A stretch of DNA of 64,000 nt from JANQQJ01 sp046290575 (GTDB lineage: Bacteria > Pseudomonadota > Alphaproteobacteria > SMXS01), in assembly GCA_046290575.1 (NCBI GenBank), contig JBKAGX010000005.1:1-64000 (forward strand), given 5' to 3'. A program made the position numbers and the translations under genes. Positions 25,138-33,695 of the stretch are shown here, one piece after another; within the stretch, counting starts at the first letter, position 1, and every line of letters starts with the position of its first letter. The notes below the pieces were generated by a model. The model searched no databases. It was not told the DNA's origin and saw nothing but the letters and a program-made list of their open reading frames with translations.

Positions 25138-25638
25138 ATGAAAGCTCATTTTGAAGCACTCGCGGCCTATAATGGCTGGGCCAACAAGCGCCTTTACATC
25201 ATGGCCGCCAATTTGCCTGAAGATGAATATCGGCGGAATGTGGGCGCCTATTTCGGCAGCCTGCACGCCACGCTCAATCATGTTCTGGTCACAGACCGAA
25301 TCTGGATGCGCCGTTTGACCGGGGAAGGCGACCATCCGCGTGAGCTGAACGCGATTATGTACAACAGGTTCGGCGACCTGCTGGCCGCACGCCGGGATGA
25401 AGATGACCGGATCATCGATTTCGTGGCGGGCTGTGGCCCTGAGCTATTTGAGCAGGACGTCGCCTACTCAACCCTGGGCGGGTCCCAACACCGTCAGAAA
25501 CTGTCTGACATTCTGGCGCATCTGTTCAACCACCAGACGCATCATCGCGGGCAGGCCCATACCATCCTCTCCATCGTGATGGATGATTTGCCGCAGGCGC
25601 TTGACCTGCTCTATTTTCAGCGCGAGCTAAAAGGATAA
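25138..25638 (+). CDS. DinB family protein
   Basis: A 166-residue four-helix-bundle protein. The three metal-binding histidines typical of DinB/YfiT proteins are present: one in LHATLNHVLVTDRIW and two in HLFNHQTHHRGQAHTIL. Members are metal-dependent, often thiol-related transferases; the reaction here is unknown. DinB is a historical name and does not imply SOS control. The SDR gene starts six bases after its stop. Confidence 0.86.
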   Translation: MKAHFEALAAYNGWANKRLYIMAANLPEDEYRRNVGAYFGSLHATLNHVLVTDRIWMRRLTGEGDHPRELNAIMYNRFGDLLAARRDEDDRIIDFVAGCGPELFEQDVAYSTLGGSQHRQKLSDILAHLFNHQTHHRGQAHTILSIVMDDLPQALDLLYFQRELKG

Positions 25639-25644
25639 TTCGAT

Positions 25645-26415
25645 ATGACCGCAAGAACCGTCATTGTTACAGGGGCGACATCGGGGATCGGCGCGGCTGC
25701 TGCCAAAATGTTTGCTGCGCGTGGTGACAATGTGGTGGCCGCGGGTCGGCGGCAGGATCGCGGCGATGCGTTGATTGAGGAGATCAAGGCCGCTGGTGGT
25801 GCGGCTGTTTTTGTGCAGGCCGATATGGCCAAAGCCGACGATATCAAAGCGATGGTGGACAGGGCGGTGGGCACCTATGGCGGGCTGGACTATGCCTTCA
25901 ACAATGCCGGCTCCGGCGGCGAGCAACAGGCGCTGCATGAGTATACTGACGACAATTGGGACGCGGTGATGGCGGTTAATCTGACCGGCGTTTATCGCTG
26001 CATGAAATATGAAGTTGCGGCCATGCTGGAGTCGGGTGCCAAGCAGCAGGGCGGGGCCGTCATCGTCAATTGCGCGTCGACTCTGGGACATCGGGCGAGC
26101 GTTTTTTCCGGTACCGCCTATACGGCCTCCAAGCATGGGGTCATCGGCCTGTCGAAGCAGGCAGCCATTGACTATGTGAAACAGAATATCCGGGTCAATG
26201 TCGTGTCACCCGGTGCGACGCGGACGGAACTACTGCAACCGGCCATTGAGGCTGATCCGGCCATGGAAGAGGTGTTCAGCGCGCTTAACCCCATCGGGCG
26301 GATGGGCACTGCAGAAGAGGTGGCCGCAGCGGCGCTGTTCCTCTGTTCGGACGCAGCAGCGATGATCACCGGCCATGCCATCCCGGTTGATGGGGGGTGC
26401 CTGGCGCAGCTTTAA
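25645..26415 (+). CDS. SDR family oxidoreductase
   Basis: Classical short-chain dehydrogenase of 256 residues: cofactor site TGATSGIGAAAAKMF (9-23), NNAGSGGE, catalytic Ser in NCASTLG and YxxxK in YTASKHG, with GRMGTAEEVAAAALFLCSD near the C-terminus. Arg after GR in GRRQDRG favours NADP. Substrate unknown. Probably in an operon with the DinB gene; convergent with marR. Confidence 0.88.
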   Translation: MTARTVIVTGATSGIGAAAAKMFAARGDNVVAAGRRQDRGDALIEEIKAAGGAAVFVQADMAKADDIKAMVDRAVGTYGGLDYAFNNAGSGGEQQALHEYTDDNWDAVMAVNLTGVYRCMKYEVAAMLESGAKQQGGAVIVNCASTLGHRASVFSGTAYTASKHGVIGLSKQAAIDYVKQNIRVNVVSPGATRTELLQPAIEADPAMEEVFSALNPIGRMGTAEEVAAAALFLCSDAAAMITGHAIPVDGGCLAQL

Positions 26416-26425
26416 GGCCAAGGTC

Positions 26426-26929
26426 TTAATCCCGGTCTTTACCGATCAGATCGAGCACGACGGGGCGTTCTTCTTCATTGATGAGCTTGAGCAGCATGTC
26501 GCGGAAGGCCCGGGTCGCTTCCGGGCCCGCCTGCGCGAATGCGCGCTCGAAACGGTCGCGCTGCGGCGATGAGAGTTTGTTTTCGAATTCCCGGCCTTTG
26601 CCGGTCAGGTACAGCAGTCTTTGGCGGGCGTCTTGCGGGCCGCGGCGCTGCTCCACGAATTCTTCATCAATCAATTGCCGCAGCACGCGGGCCAGACTCT
26701 GTTTGGTGATTTGCAGGATTTCCAGCAGCTCAGCGACCGTCATACCGGGATTGCGGCCGACAAAGTGGATAACCCGGTGGTGCGCGCGGCCCAGCGACGA
26801 GCGGCCAATTTTATAGTCGGCAAGCACCTTGTCCGGGTCCGAGACGAAGTCCCGATAGGCGAAGAACAGCAATTCGATTGCCTGTCCTACAGGATCGTCG
26901 TCGGTCAGCGCCTTATTTATGTCAGTCAT
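26426..26929 (-). CDS. MarR family transcriptional regulator
   Basis: A 167-residue winged-helix repressor: AHHRVIHFVGRNPGMTVAELLEILQITKQSLARVLRQLIDEEFVEQRR contains the recognition helix, followed by the wing (DARQRLLYLTGKG). MarR proteins usually repress their own and adjacent genes and release DNA on binding small aromatic or oxidant ligands. It is divergent from ilvE, whose promoter region it may control; ligand unknown. Confidence 0.9.
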   Translation of the reverse strand: MTDINKALTDDDPVGQAIELLFFAYRDFVSDPDKVLADYKIGRSSLGRAHHRVIHFVGRNPGMTVAELLEILQITKQSLARVLRQLIDEEFVEQRRGPQDARQRLLYLTGKGREFENKLSSPQRDRFERAFAQAGPEATRAFRDMLLKLINEEERPVVLDLIGKDRD

Positions 26930-26930
26930 G

Positions 26931-26959
26931 TTGACTTAGTTTAGACAGAATGTTACCTA
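26931..26959 (+). promoter_or_regulatory. predicted sigma-70 promoter of ilvE
   Basis: TTGACT (26931-26936), 17 bases, TACCTA (26954-26959) between divergent marR and ilvE. The -35 is near consensus, the -10 is moderate. The segment TTAGTTTAGACAGAATGTTACCTAA contains TTAG/CTAA arms and could hold a MarR operator. Confidence 0.45.
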
Positions 26960-27020
26960 ATGCAAGCTTGATTCGTTAGATTGTTCTGCCGCAAGGGCGG
27001 CTCCGGTAAGGATCGTACAG

Positions 27021-27899
27021 ATGTCACTTCTCCCCTTTGACGACCGCGACGGCTATATCTGGTACAATGGCACGATGTTGCCATGGCGGGACGCAAAGTT
27101 CCACGTGCTGTCCCACGGGCTGCATTACGCCAGCGGCGTGTTCGAGGGGCAGCGCGCCTATAATGGCGAGATCTTCAAGCTGGCCGAGCATACATCGCGG
27201 CTGTTCAATTCAGCACGAATTCTCGATTTCGAGATTCCCTATACTGAAGACGAAATCAACAAGGCCTGTGCCGACGTGATGCGGGTTAACGATCTGCCTG
27301 ATGGTTATTCGCGACCGATTGCCTGGCGCGGCCCGGAGATGATGGGCGTTTCCGCCCAAGAGACCAAGATCCATGTCGCCATTGCGGGTTGGGAGTGGCC
27401 TTCCTACTTCGATCCGGAACTTCGCGAGAAGGGTATCCGGCTAGACGTGTCCGAGTGGAAACGTCCGGCGCCGGATTGTGCGCCGACCCAGGCCAAGGCA
27501 GCCGGCCTTTACATGATCTGTACGCTCTCCAAACACACCGCCGAGCGCAAAGGCTATCAGGATTCGCTGATGTTCGATTATCGTGGTCAGGTCGCTGAAG
27601 CGACGGGCGCCAACATCTTCTTTCTCCAGGACGGCGTTCTCCATACGCCGATCCCGGATTGTTTTCTGGACGGTATTACCCGCCGCACGGTGATGGATCT
27701 GGCGCGCCAGCGCGGTATCGAGATCGTTGAACGCGTCATTATGCCTGACGAGATGGAAGGTTTCGAACAGTGTTTCCTGACCGGCACTGCGGCGGAGGTC
27801 ACCGCTGTGGGCGAAATTGGACCCTATAGTTTCGAGGTTGGCGAAGTGACCAAAGTGCTGCGCGCCGACTATGAAAAACTGGTACGCGGTAACCGGTAG
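27021..27899 (+). CDS. ilvE: branched-chain amino acid aminotransferase
   Basis: PLP-dependent class IV transaminase interconverting Leu, Ile and Val with their 2-oxoacids. HVLSHGLHYASGVFEGQRAYNG (about 30-51) is the N-terminal signature; the PLP lysine is in PTQAKAAGLYM near 159; EATGANIFFLQDG and GITRRTVMDLA bind the cofactor phosphate. 292 residues. It completes the isoleucine pathway that cimA opens elsewhere in the window. Convergent with moaE, three bases apart. Confidence 0.94.
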   Translation: MSLLPFDDRDGYIWYNGTMLPWRDAKFHVLSHGLHYASGVFEGQRAYNGEIFKLAEHTSRLFNSARILDFEIPYTEDEINKACADVMRVNDLPDGYSRPIAWRGPEMMGVSAQETKIHVAIAGWEWPSYFDPELREKGIRLDVSEWKRPAPDCAPTQAKAAGLYMICTLSKHTAERKGYQDSLMFDYRGQVAEATGANIFFLQDGVLHTPIPDCFLDGITRRTVMDLARQRGIEIVERVIMPDEMEGFEQCFLTGTAAEVTAVGEIGPYSFEVGEVTKVLRADYEKLVRGNR

Positions 27900-27902
27900 G
27901 GC

Positions 27903-28358
27903 CTAAGATTCCTCGTGCCAGCGGGCGGCGGCCCTGTCGTCTTCGGCCTTGGCGTCGACCCATTGATCGCCCTGAGGTGTTTCTTCGCGTTTCCAGAACG
28001 GTGCTTTGGTTTTAAGCCAGTCCATCAGAAACGCCGCCGCCTCAAACGCCGCCTGCCGATGCGCGCTTGCGGTGATCACCAGAACAATCTGATCGCCCGG
28101 TTCCAGCCGTCCATAGCGGTGAATGATCAGGCTGGCGTCCAGCGGCCAGCGGCGGTTGGCCTCGGCCTCGATATCCGCCAGCAGCCGCTCGGTCATACCG
28201 GGATAGTGCTCCAGGGTCATGGCGCGAATTGTTTCGCCACCCGCGATGTCGCGGACCAACCCTGTAAATGTGACGACACCGCCGATACTGGTCGTGCCTC
28301 TGGTCAGCGTCTTGATCTCGGCGGCCAGATCAAAGTCTTCGGCCTGAACGCGGATCAT
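27903..28358 (-). CDS. moaE: molybdopterin synthase catalytic subunit
   Basis: Large subunit of molybdopterin synthase, which inserts the dithiolene sulfurs into precursor Z. Conserved blocks: GGVVTFTGLVRD, LEHYPGMTE, IIHRYGRLEPGD, and the lysines in LKTKAPFWKREET that contact the MoaD C-terminus. 151 residues. Starts two bases after moaD; the cofactor is needed by MsrP encoded 6 kb away. Confidence 0.95.
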   Translation of the reverse strand: MIRVQAEDFDLAAEIKTLTRGTTSIGGVVTFTGLVRDIAGGETIRAMTLEHYPGMTERLLADIEAEANRRWPLDASLIIHRYGRLEPGDQIVLVITASAHRQAAFEAAAFLMDWLKTKAPFWKREETPQGDQWVDAKAEDDRAAARWHEES

Positions 28359-28360
28359 GG

Positions 28361-28615
28361 TCAGCCACCGGTAACGGGCGGGAAGAAGGCGACTTCATCG
28401 CCAGGCGCGATGGCGGCGTCAGCCTCTGCATAGTCTTGATTGACGGCGGCGCGGACGATGTCCCGGTTTTCGAAGGCCGCTGCATAATTGTCGCCTCTGG
28501 CAATCAACCAGTCGACCAACGCGCTCACCGTTGTGACGCTGCCGGGCAGGTCCAGATCCTCTTCATCGGTTCCGATGCGGTCTTTCAGCCAGGCGAAATA
28601 GAGCAGTTTGATCAC
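28361..28615 (-). CDS. moaD: molybdopterin synthase sulfur carrier subunit
   Basis: An 84-residue ubiquitin-like protein ending in the obligatory Gly-Gly (PPVTGG) that is thiocarboxylated to donate sulfur. The N-terminal strand MIKLLYFAWLKDRIG is typical. Its start overlaps pgsA by four bases and moaE follows, so pgsA-moaD-moaE form one transcript. Confidence 0.94.
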   Translation of the reverse strand: MIKLLYFAWLKDRIGTDEEDLDLPGSVTTVSALVDWLIARGDNYAAAFENRDIVRAAVNQDYAEADAAIAPGDEVAFFPPVTGG

Positions 28616-29184
28616 GCGCCGGGTTCCTGTTCATCCGCCGTAAGGTGCCGCACGCCCGCTTTCAGATAATCATATCCTGTATAAAGGGTCAGCATGGCGG
28701 CGATCCAGAGGCCGATGGTGCCGATGATCTCAGCCGGAATGGGATTGGCTGCCGTTCCCGCCAGAAGGAAGCCAATCGCCGTCATCTGGACTCCGGTTTT
28801 CCACTTGGCGAGTTGTGTGACCGGGACGCTGACTTTGAGTTCGGCCAGAAATTCACGCAAGCCGGAGACAAGGATCTCGCGGCTCAGAATGATCACTGCT
28901 GCAATCAGCGAAATCGAGTCGATACGGTCGAATGCCGCGATCATGATGAGCGCCACGCCGACCAGCAGCTTGTCGGCGATAGGGTCGAGAAAGCGTCCTA
29001 GGTTGGACATTTCGCCACGCCGCCGCGCCAGATAACCGTCAAAGAAATCCGTGATGCTTGCGGCAACAAACAGACCCAGCGCCCACCAGTTCGCTGTCGG
29101 CGACTCGAAGTAGAACGTCAGGATCAGCGCTGGCAGCACCAGAATGCGCGACAGTGTCAGCAGGTTGGGGATCGAGGTAATCAT
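28612..29184 (-). CDS. pgsA: CDP-diacylglycerol-glycerol-3-phosphate 3-phosphatidyltransferase
   Basis: Inner-membrane enzyme making phosphatidylglycerol phosphate. The CDP-alcohol phosphotransferase motif DGxxARxxG...GxxxDxxxD is seen as DGYLARRRGEMSNLGRFLDPIADK at about 48-71. Several hydrophobic helices; 190 residues. The order uvrC-pgsA-moaD-moaE is common in proteobacteria. A -10-like TATAGT and a small inverted repeat lie just upstream. Confidence 0.95.
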   Translation of the reverse strand: MITSIPNLLTLSRILVLPALILTFYFESPTANWWALGLFVAASITDFFDGYLARRRGEMSNLGRFLDPIADKLLVGVALIMIAAFDRIDSISLIAAVIILSREILVSGLREFLAELKVSVPVTQLAKWKTGVQMTAIGFLLAGTAANPIPAEIIGTIGLWIAAMLTLYTGYDYLKAGVRHLTADEQEPGA

Positions 29185-29191
29185 GTCCGGT

Positions 29192-29213
29192 CTCAGTCTC
29201 TGAGCCGACTATA
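29192..29213 (-). promoter_or_regulatory. pgsA -10 element with inverted repeat in the leader
   Basis: On the minus strand TATAGT (29208-29213) lies 23 bases before the pgsA ATG, and CTCAG-AGA-CTGAG (29192-29204) lies between them. This suggests a promoter internal to the uvrC-pgsA-moaDE operon, possibly with an operator. No good -35 was identified. Confidence 0.35.
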
Positions 29214-29221
29214 ACGCACGC

Positions 29222-31150
29222 CTATCCATCTGTATGGAAATAGTCGTGAATTTTGCGGGCGACCATGGTGCTGATTCCGTCAGCGGCTTCCAGGTCCTCC
29301 AGGGCGGCCCCGGCAACCGCCTTGGCTGATCCGAAATGCTCCAGCAGTGCCTTTTTGCGCTTTGGTCCGACGCCCGGCACCCCATCCAACAGAGATTTCT
29401 TCATGGCGCCGGCGCGTTTGCTGCGGTGGGTGCCGATGGCGAAGCGGTGCACTTCGTCACGGATCCGTTGCAGGAAGTACATCGCCCGGCTTTTGGGATC
29501 GAGCGTGAAAGGCGCACGGCCGGGCAGGAAGAACCGCTCGCGGCCGGCATTGCGGTCGATGCCTTTGGCGATCGCGACCAGCGGCAGGTCCTCAATGCCC
29601 AGTTCGGTTAGCACCTGTTCGACCGAAGACAATTGGCCCGCGCCGCCGTCGATCAGCACCAGGTCCGGCCAGGTACCACGTTCGCGCGACGGATCCTCTT
29701 TCATCAAGCGCCCGAACCGGCGGGTCATGACTTCGCGCATCATGCCGAAATCGTCGCCGGGGGTGAGGGACTGATCCTTGATGTTGAACTTGCGGTAGAG
29801 GTTTTTCATGAAACCATCGGGCCCGGCGACGACCATGGCGCCTATCGCATCCGTGCCGGAGATGTGGCTGTTGTCATAGGCTTCGATTCGCTGGGGCGGG
29901 GCTTCCAGGTCGAAGATCTCCGCCAGCTCTTCCAGCAGCTCGTTCTGAGAGGCGCTTTCGGCCAGTTTCAGCGCCAGTGCGTCTCGGGCATTGCGCAGCG
30001 CTAGATCAATGAGCTGGAGTTTGTCGCCGCGCTTGGGGTGCAGCACTTTAACGCGGTGAGCGGATTTCAAGTTCAGCGCTTCTTCCAGCAGGGCGCGCTC
30101 ATCGAAATCATGGCTGACCAGCACGGTTTTGGGGGCCGGTTTGTTGTCGTAGAATTGGCCAATGAAGGAGGCGAGAACCGCGTCGATTGTTTGCGATTTG
30201 TCGTGCCGCGGAAAATAGGCGCGATTTCCCCAGTTCTGACCACCGCGCAGGAAAAACACCTGCACACAGGTCTGCCCGGCATCTTGATGGGCAGCGATGA
30301 CATCGGCATCAACGACAGTCTTGGCTGTCACATCCTGGCGGCCCTGTATGCTGGTCAGCGCCTTGATACGGTCGCGCAGGGCTGCCGCCATTTCGAATTC
30401 GAGTTCGTCGGAAGCCCGGACCATGCGTTCTGACAAGTCGCGCTGTACCCGTGGGCTGCGCCCGCTGAGGAACTCGCGTGTGTCGTCGACCAACGCGTCA
30501 TAGTCTTTACGGCTGATACGGTCGACGCATGGCGCCGAGCAGCGCTTGATTTGATAGAGCAGGCAGGGACGGGTGCGCGCATTGAACACGCCGTCGGAGC
30601 ACGAGCGCAGCAGGAATGCCCGCTGCAATGTGTTGAGCGTCGAGTTCACCGCCTTGGCCGAGGCGAAGGGCCCGAAATAGTGGCCTTCGATTTTCTGCGC
30701 CCCCCGGTGCTTCTTGATTTGGGGCCACTCGTGATCGGTTCGGATCAGGATATAGGGAAAGCTCTTGTCATCACGCAGCTGAATGTTGTTTGGCGGCATG
30801 TAGCGTTTGACGAGTTGCGCTTCCAGCAGCAGCGCCTGGCTTTCGGTGTCGGTGGTCACGACGACAAGGTCTTGAATGCGGCTCAGCATACGTTCGATGC
30901 GATTGGTATGGGCTTTGCCGGCCGCGTAGGACGAAACACGGTTTTTCAGATTGCGGGCCTTGCCCACATACATGACGTCACCATGCCGGTCGAGGAATCG
31001 ATATACACCCGGACCGGTCGGTAGGGTTCGTGCCCGTTCCTTAATCAATGATCGCCCGGTCAGGCGTTGCCGCGCTGATTCTTGGCTCTCTGACAGATCT
31101 GTGGGTGATTCGCCAGGCTGTTGGGCAGGTGGGTTTTTCGAGTTTGTCAT
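29222..31150 (-). CDS. uvrC: UvrABC excinuclease subunit C
   Basis: Makes both incisions in nucleotide excision repair. GIY-YIG nuclease at the N-terminus (GPGVYRFL at 47-54, YVGKARNLKNRV at 61-72), a UVR domain that binds UvrB (about 225-260), the RNase H-like C-terminal nuclease (EAYDNSHISGTDAIGAMVV; LVLIDGGAGQL) and two helix-hairpin-helix motifs (VPGVGPKRKKALLEHFGS; DLEAADGIS). The start MTNSKNPPAQQ at 31150 gives 642 residues; an earlier in-frame ATG at 31246 adds unlike sequence. Confidence 0.95.
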   Translation of the reverse strand: MTNSKNPPAQQPGESPTDLSESQESARQRLTGRSLIKERARTLPTGPGVYRFLDRHGDVMYVGKARNLKNRVSSYAAGKAHTNRIERMLSRIQDLVVVTTDTESQALLLEAQLVKRYMPPNNIQLRDDKSFPYILIRTDHEWPQIKKHRGAQKIEGHYFGPFASAKAVNSTLNTLQRAFLLRSCSDGVFNARTRPCLLYQIKRCSAPCVDRISRKDYDALVDDTREFLSGRSPRVQRDLSERMVRASDELEFEMAAALRDRIKALTSIQGRQDVTAKTVVDADVIAAHQDAGQTCVQVFFLRGGQNWGNRAYFPRHDKSQTIDAVLASFIGQFYDNKPAPKTVLVSHDFDERALLEEALNLKSAHRVKVLHPKRGDKLQLIDLALRNARDALALKLAESASQNELLEELAEIFDLEAPPQRIEAYDNSHISGTDAIGAMVVAGPDGFMKNLYRKFNIKDQSLTPGDDFGMMREVMTRRFGRLMKEDPSRERGTWPDLVLIDGGAGQLSSVEQVLTELGIEDLPLVAIAKGIDRNAGRERFFLPGRAPFTLDPKSRAMYFLQRIRDEVHRFAIGTHRSKRAGAMKKSLLDGVPGVGPKRKKALLEHFGSAKAVAGAALEDLEAADGISTMVARKIHDYFHTDG

Positions 31151-31502
31151 GGTTCGATGCCGCCACTCTAGGCGGGAATGCCACGGCTTCCAAGGCGTCC
31201 GATCCCTTGACAGCGATCGCTGTAACCATCCGGTAGCACTATCCACGGAATCTGTGGATAACTATGTGTGCAACTCCGGTCTATGAGGCCCTACCCCGCA
31301 GTAACCTTAAGGTCCTTACCCCTTGCACATTTTTTGTGCAAAACATCTAAGCTATTGAATTGCATGGCATTTTAATGTGTCAACTGTAAATAAAGTGTCA
31401 TTTTATGGTAATTTAGCACTTGCAAGTACCTTTTTGATGGTGTTGTGCACAACTCAGAGATCTGAGTCGCGGGCCGGGGCTTAAACCGAAGTTGTAACGG
31501 TT
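31151..31502. promoter_or_regulatory. AT-rich, palindrome-packed intergenic region upstream of uvrC
   Basis: 352 bases with no credible gene. Palindromic elements are CAGCGATCGCTG (31211-31222), TATCCAC-N7-GTGGATA (31240-31260, including a perfect DnaA box TGTGGATAA at 31253-31261), ACCTTAAGGT (31304-31313), TTGCACA-N5-TGTGCAA (31323-31341), ACTTGCAAGT (31418-31427), GTTGTGCACAAC (31442-31453) and ACTCAGA-GA-TCTGAGT (31452-31467, sharing two bases with the previous one). By hand count 31321-31440 is 33% G+C, against about 65% in a sample of neighbouring coding sequence. It lies downstream of folB and upstream of uvrC, so it must contain uvrC control signals, but its density exceeds what one promoter needs. 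Confidence 0.6.
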
Positions 31503-31913
31503 TCAGGGGCTTGCGCGCTCGATCTCAACGCCAACACTTGAAACATCGGCTAACACATCGAGTTTTTCGATACGCACCCGGATAGCGCAGACGTCAGGGT
31601 CGGTAAGGATGGCGCTTGCGATATCTTCCGCCAGAGTCTCGACCAGATTGACATGGCCCCGGTCGATGATCGACCGAACAGTGTTCACGATATCCTCGTA
31701 GCAGACGACATGTTCGATCCGGTCCGCAGCTGGTGGTCGGTCGTTTACCGACAAATCCAGATTGATACGCAGCCGCTGTGCCGCCTGTTTCTCATGGCGG
31801 TGGATGCCGATGCGGCCTTCGATCATCAGGTCCCGAACGAAGACGTGGCGGATATGGCGGCCGGCATCGGCAATCGGAAAGGCGACAACCGAGCCGGAAT
31901 CTGAATTACTCAT
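31503..31913 (-). CDS. folB: dihydroneopterin aldolase
   Basis: Folate-pathway enzyme that splits dihydroneopterin to hydroxymethyl-dihydropterin. VRDLMIEGRIGIHRHEKQAAQRLRINLDL (24-52) is the family N-terminal block; the catalytic lysine is probably in IEKLDVLADVSSVGVEI. 136 residues. The start overlaps the stop of the SDR gene by eight bases, linking the two in pterin metabolism. Confidence 0.93.
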   Translation of the reverse strand: MSNSDSGSVVAFPIADAGRHIRHVFVRDLMIEGRIGIHRHEKQAAQRLRINLDLSVNDRPPAADRIEHVVCYEDIVNTVRSIIDRGHVNLVETLAEDIASAILTDPDVCAIRVRIEKLDVLADVSSVGVEIERASP

Positions 31914-32673
31914 CTACGCCCACCACGTCAGGGGTTTCCCAGGCCAGGTGCTGGCCTCCATCAAGCGCTATCATCTGCCCGGTTAGGGACGGCGTCTCAA
32001 GGATAAAGTTCACTGCGCCGACAAATTCGTCAAGCGACGGGTTTCGCTTCAGGGGTACGGCAGCGACCTGCGCAGCAAAGGATTCCTCGCTTTGACGGAT
32101 ACTTTTCAGCGTGGGCCCTGGCGCGATTCCGTTGACGCGGATTCGCGGTGCGAGCGCCATGGCCAGCGTTTTGGTCATCGTCAGTAGCGCCGCCTTGCTG
32201 ACCGTATAGGACGTGAAATGCGGTGTCAGCCGCCAGACCCGCTGGTCGATCAGGTTGATAACATTGCCATCGACGCCATCCGGTAATCGCCGGGCCAACG
32301 CCTGAGTCAGCACAAAGGGTGCCCGCAGATTGACTTCCATATGCCGGTCCCAGCTTTCGCGGGTGGCGGTATCAACCTCATCCCGCTCGAAAACAGAGGC
32401 ATTGTTGATCAGGCAGGTCACCGGGCCCAGTGCGTCGGCCGCCTCGTCGATCAGCGGCTGAACCTGGTCTTCTTCCAGCAGGTCGGCACCGAAAACACAC
32501 GCTTTGCCGCCTGCGTCCATGATTGCCTGTGCCGTTTGTTCGGCGGGGCCGCTGGACGTATTGTAATGGACGGCGACCCGCCAGCCCGCGCGCCCCAGCC
32601 CCTCGGCAATCGCACGCCCGACGCGGACGCCGGCGCCGGTGACAAGAGCGGTTTTCTGATTTTGGTCAGTCAA
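31906..32673 (-). CDS. SDR family oxidoreductase, FolM/pteridine-reductase-like
   Basis: Short-chain dehydrogenase of about 255 residues: cofactor loop TGAGVRVGRAIAEGL with an extra Arg as in pteridine reductases, AVHYNTSSG, NNASVFERD, catalytic YTVSKAALL. Together with the eight-base overlap with folB this points to a dihydrofolate/dihydromonapterin reductase, an inference from family and context. No ATG exists at the N-terminus; TTG codons at 32676 and 32673 are the only starts, and AGGGA six bases before 32673 favours that one (MTDQNQKTALVTG). Confidence 0.8.
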   Translation of the reverse strand: MTDQNQKTALVTGAGVRVGRAIAEGLGRAGWRVAVHYNTSSGPAEQTAQAIMDAGGKACVFGADLLEEDQVQPLIDEAADALGPVTCLINNASVFERDEVDTATRESWDRHMEVNLRAPFVLTQALARRLPDGVDGNVINLIDQRVWRLTPHFTSYTVSKAALLTMTKTLAMALAPRIRVNGIAPGPTLKSIRQSEESFAAQVAAVPLKRNPSLDEFVGAVNFILETPSLTGQMIALDGGQHLAWETPDVVGVDE

Positions 32674-32682
32674 CAAACGTCC

Positions 32683-33627
32683 CTAGAACAGGTAGGCGAT
32701 ATAGCCGACATAGGCGATGGTAAAGCCAATACCCATCGTGCGGCCAATCGGAATTTTGAACAGGCCGATGGGTACGAGCAACAGCGACGCGGCCAGCATG
32801 ACCCAGAGGTTCAAGGTCAAGAAGTCGCTGGGAACCGGGATTGGCGTGATGATCGCGGTGATCCCGACCACACCCAGCAGGTTGAACATGTTGCTGCCGA
32901 TGACATTGCCGAGGGCAACGTCGCAATTGCGCCTCAGCGCTGCAGCGACCGAGGTGGCCAGTTCGGGTAGAGAGGTGCCCAGCGCGATCATCGTCAGGCC
33001 AATTGTCGCCTCCGAGACGCCCAGAGACCGGGCGATATTGATTGAGGCGCCAACAAGCAACTCCGCCCCGAGGACCAATGCGATGAGTCCTCCCACCACA
33101 AAGGCAGTGGCGTAAAGCTTCGACTGGCTGGCCAAGGCCTGCGATTCAATTTCCTTCAGTTCTTCCGCCAGCAACGCCGGATCCGTGCGCGCCTGATGGG
33201 CGGAGTAACCCATATAGCCGACAAGCAGTACGAACAATATGAGACCCCCCAGGAGGCTGATCTCTCCCATCAGACAGAGGATCACAAAGATGATCGAGGC
33301 GATGATCATCGCGATCGTGTCGCGGCCAACGGTATCGGCGTTACAGACCATGGGGTAGATCAGGGCCGGAACACCCAGCACAAGCAGGACATTGGCAATA
33401 TTGCTGCCGACAGCATTGCCGAGTGCAAGTTCGGGCACGCCTTCGAAAACAGCCGCATCAATGCTGACGACCAGCTCGGGGGCGGACGTCCCGAACGCGA
33501 CGACGGTCAAACCGATCAGCATGGGCGAGACCCTGAGATGCCGTGCGACCGAGACCGATCCGCGCACCAATATGTCGCCCCCGGCGATCAGGCAAATCAA
33601 GCCTAGGCCGGCCCACAGATAGTCCAT
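32683..33627 (-). CDS. calcium/sodium antiporter (YrbG-like CaCA family)
   Basis: Inner-membrane exchanger with about ten helices and two inverted alpha repeats: GLTVVAFGTSAPELVVSI + GNAVGSNIANVLLVLG in the first half, GLTMIALGTSLPELATSV + GNVIGSNMFNLLGVVG in the second, whose Glu and Asn/Ser residues bind the cations. 314 residues from ATG 33627 (a TTG at 33630 is less likely). Ion choice (Ca or other) is not visible. Just upstream of the FolM-like gene on the same strand. Confidence 0.9.
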   Translation of the reverse strand: MDYLWAGLGLICLIAGGDILVRGSVSVARHLRVSPMLIGLTVVAFGTSAPELVVSIDAAVFEGVPELALGNAVGSNIANVLLVLGVPALIYPMVCNADTVGRDTIAMIIASIIFVILCLMGEISLLGGLILFVLLVGYMGYSAHQARTDPALLAEELKEIESQALASQSKLYATAFVVGGLIALVLGAELLVGASINIARSLGVSEATIGLTMIALGTSLPELATSVAAALRRNCDVALGNVIGSNMFNLLGVVGITAIITPIPVPSDFLTLNLWVMLAASLLLVPIGLFKIPIGRTMGIGFTIAYVGYIAYLF

Positions 33628-33695
33628 CAACAGGTCCCGGTAATCCTTAAGGTGTGTGCGGTCCTATATAACGGTCAAAGGCCGGTTTTCAAACG

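Noticed and set aside
31205..31470. Calling this region the chromosomal origin oriC
   Set aside because: Only one perfect DnaA box and no origin-linked genes (dnaA, dnaN, hemE, mnmG, parAB) nearby. Kept as an unexplained region instead.
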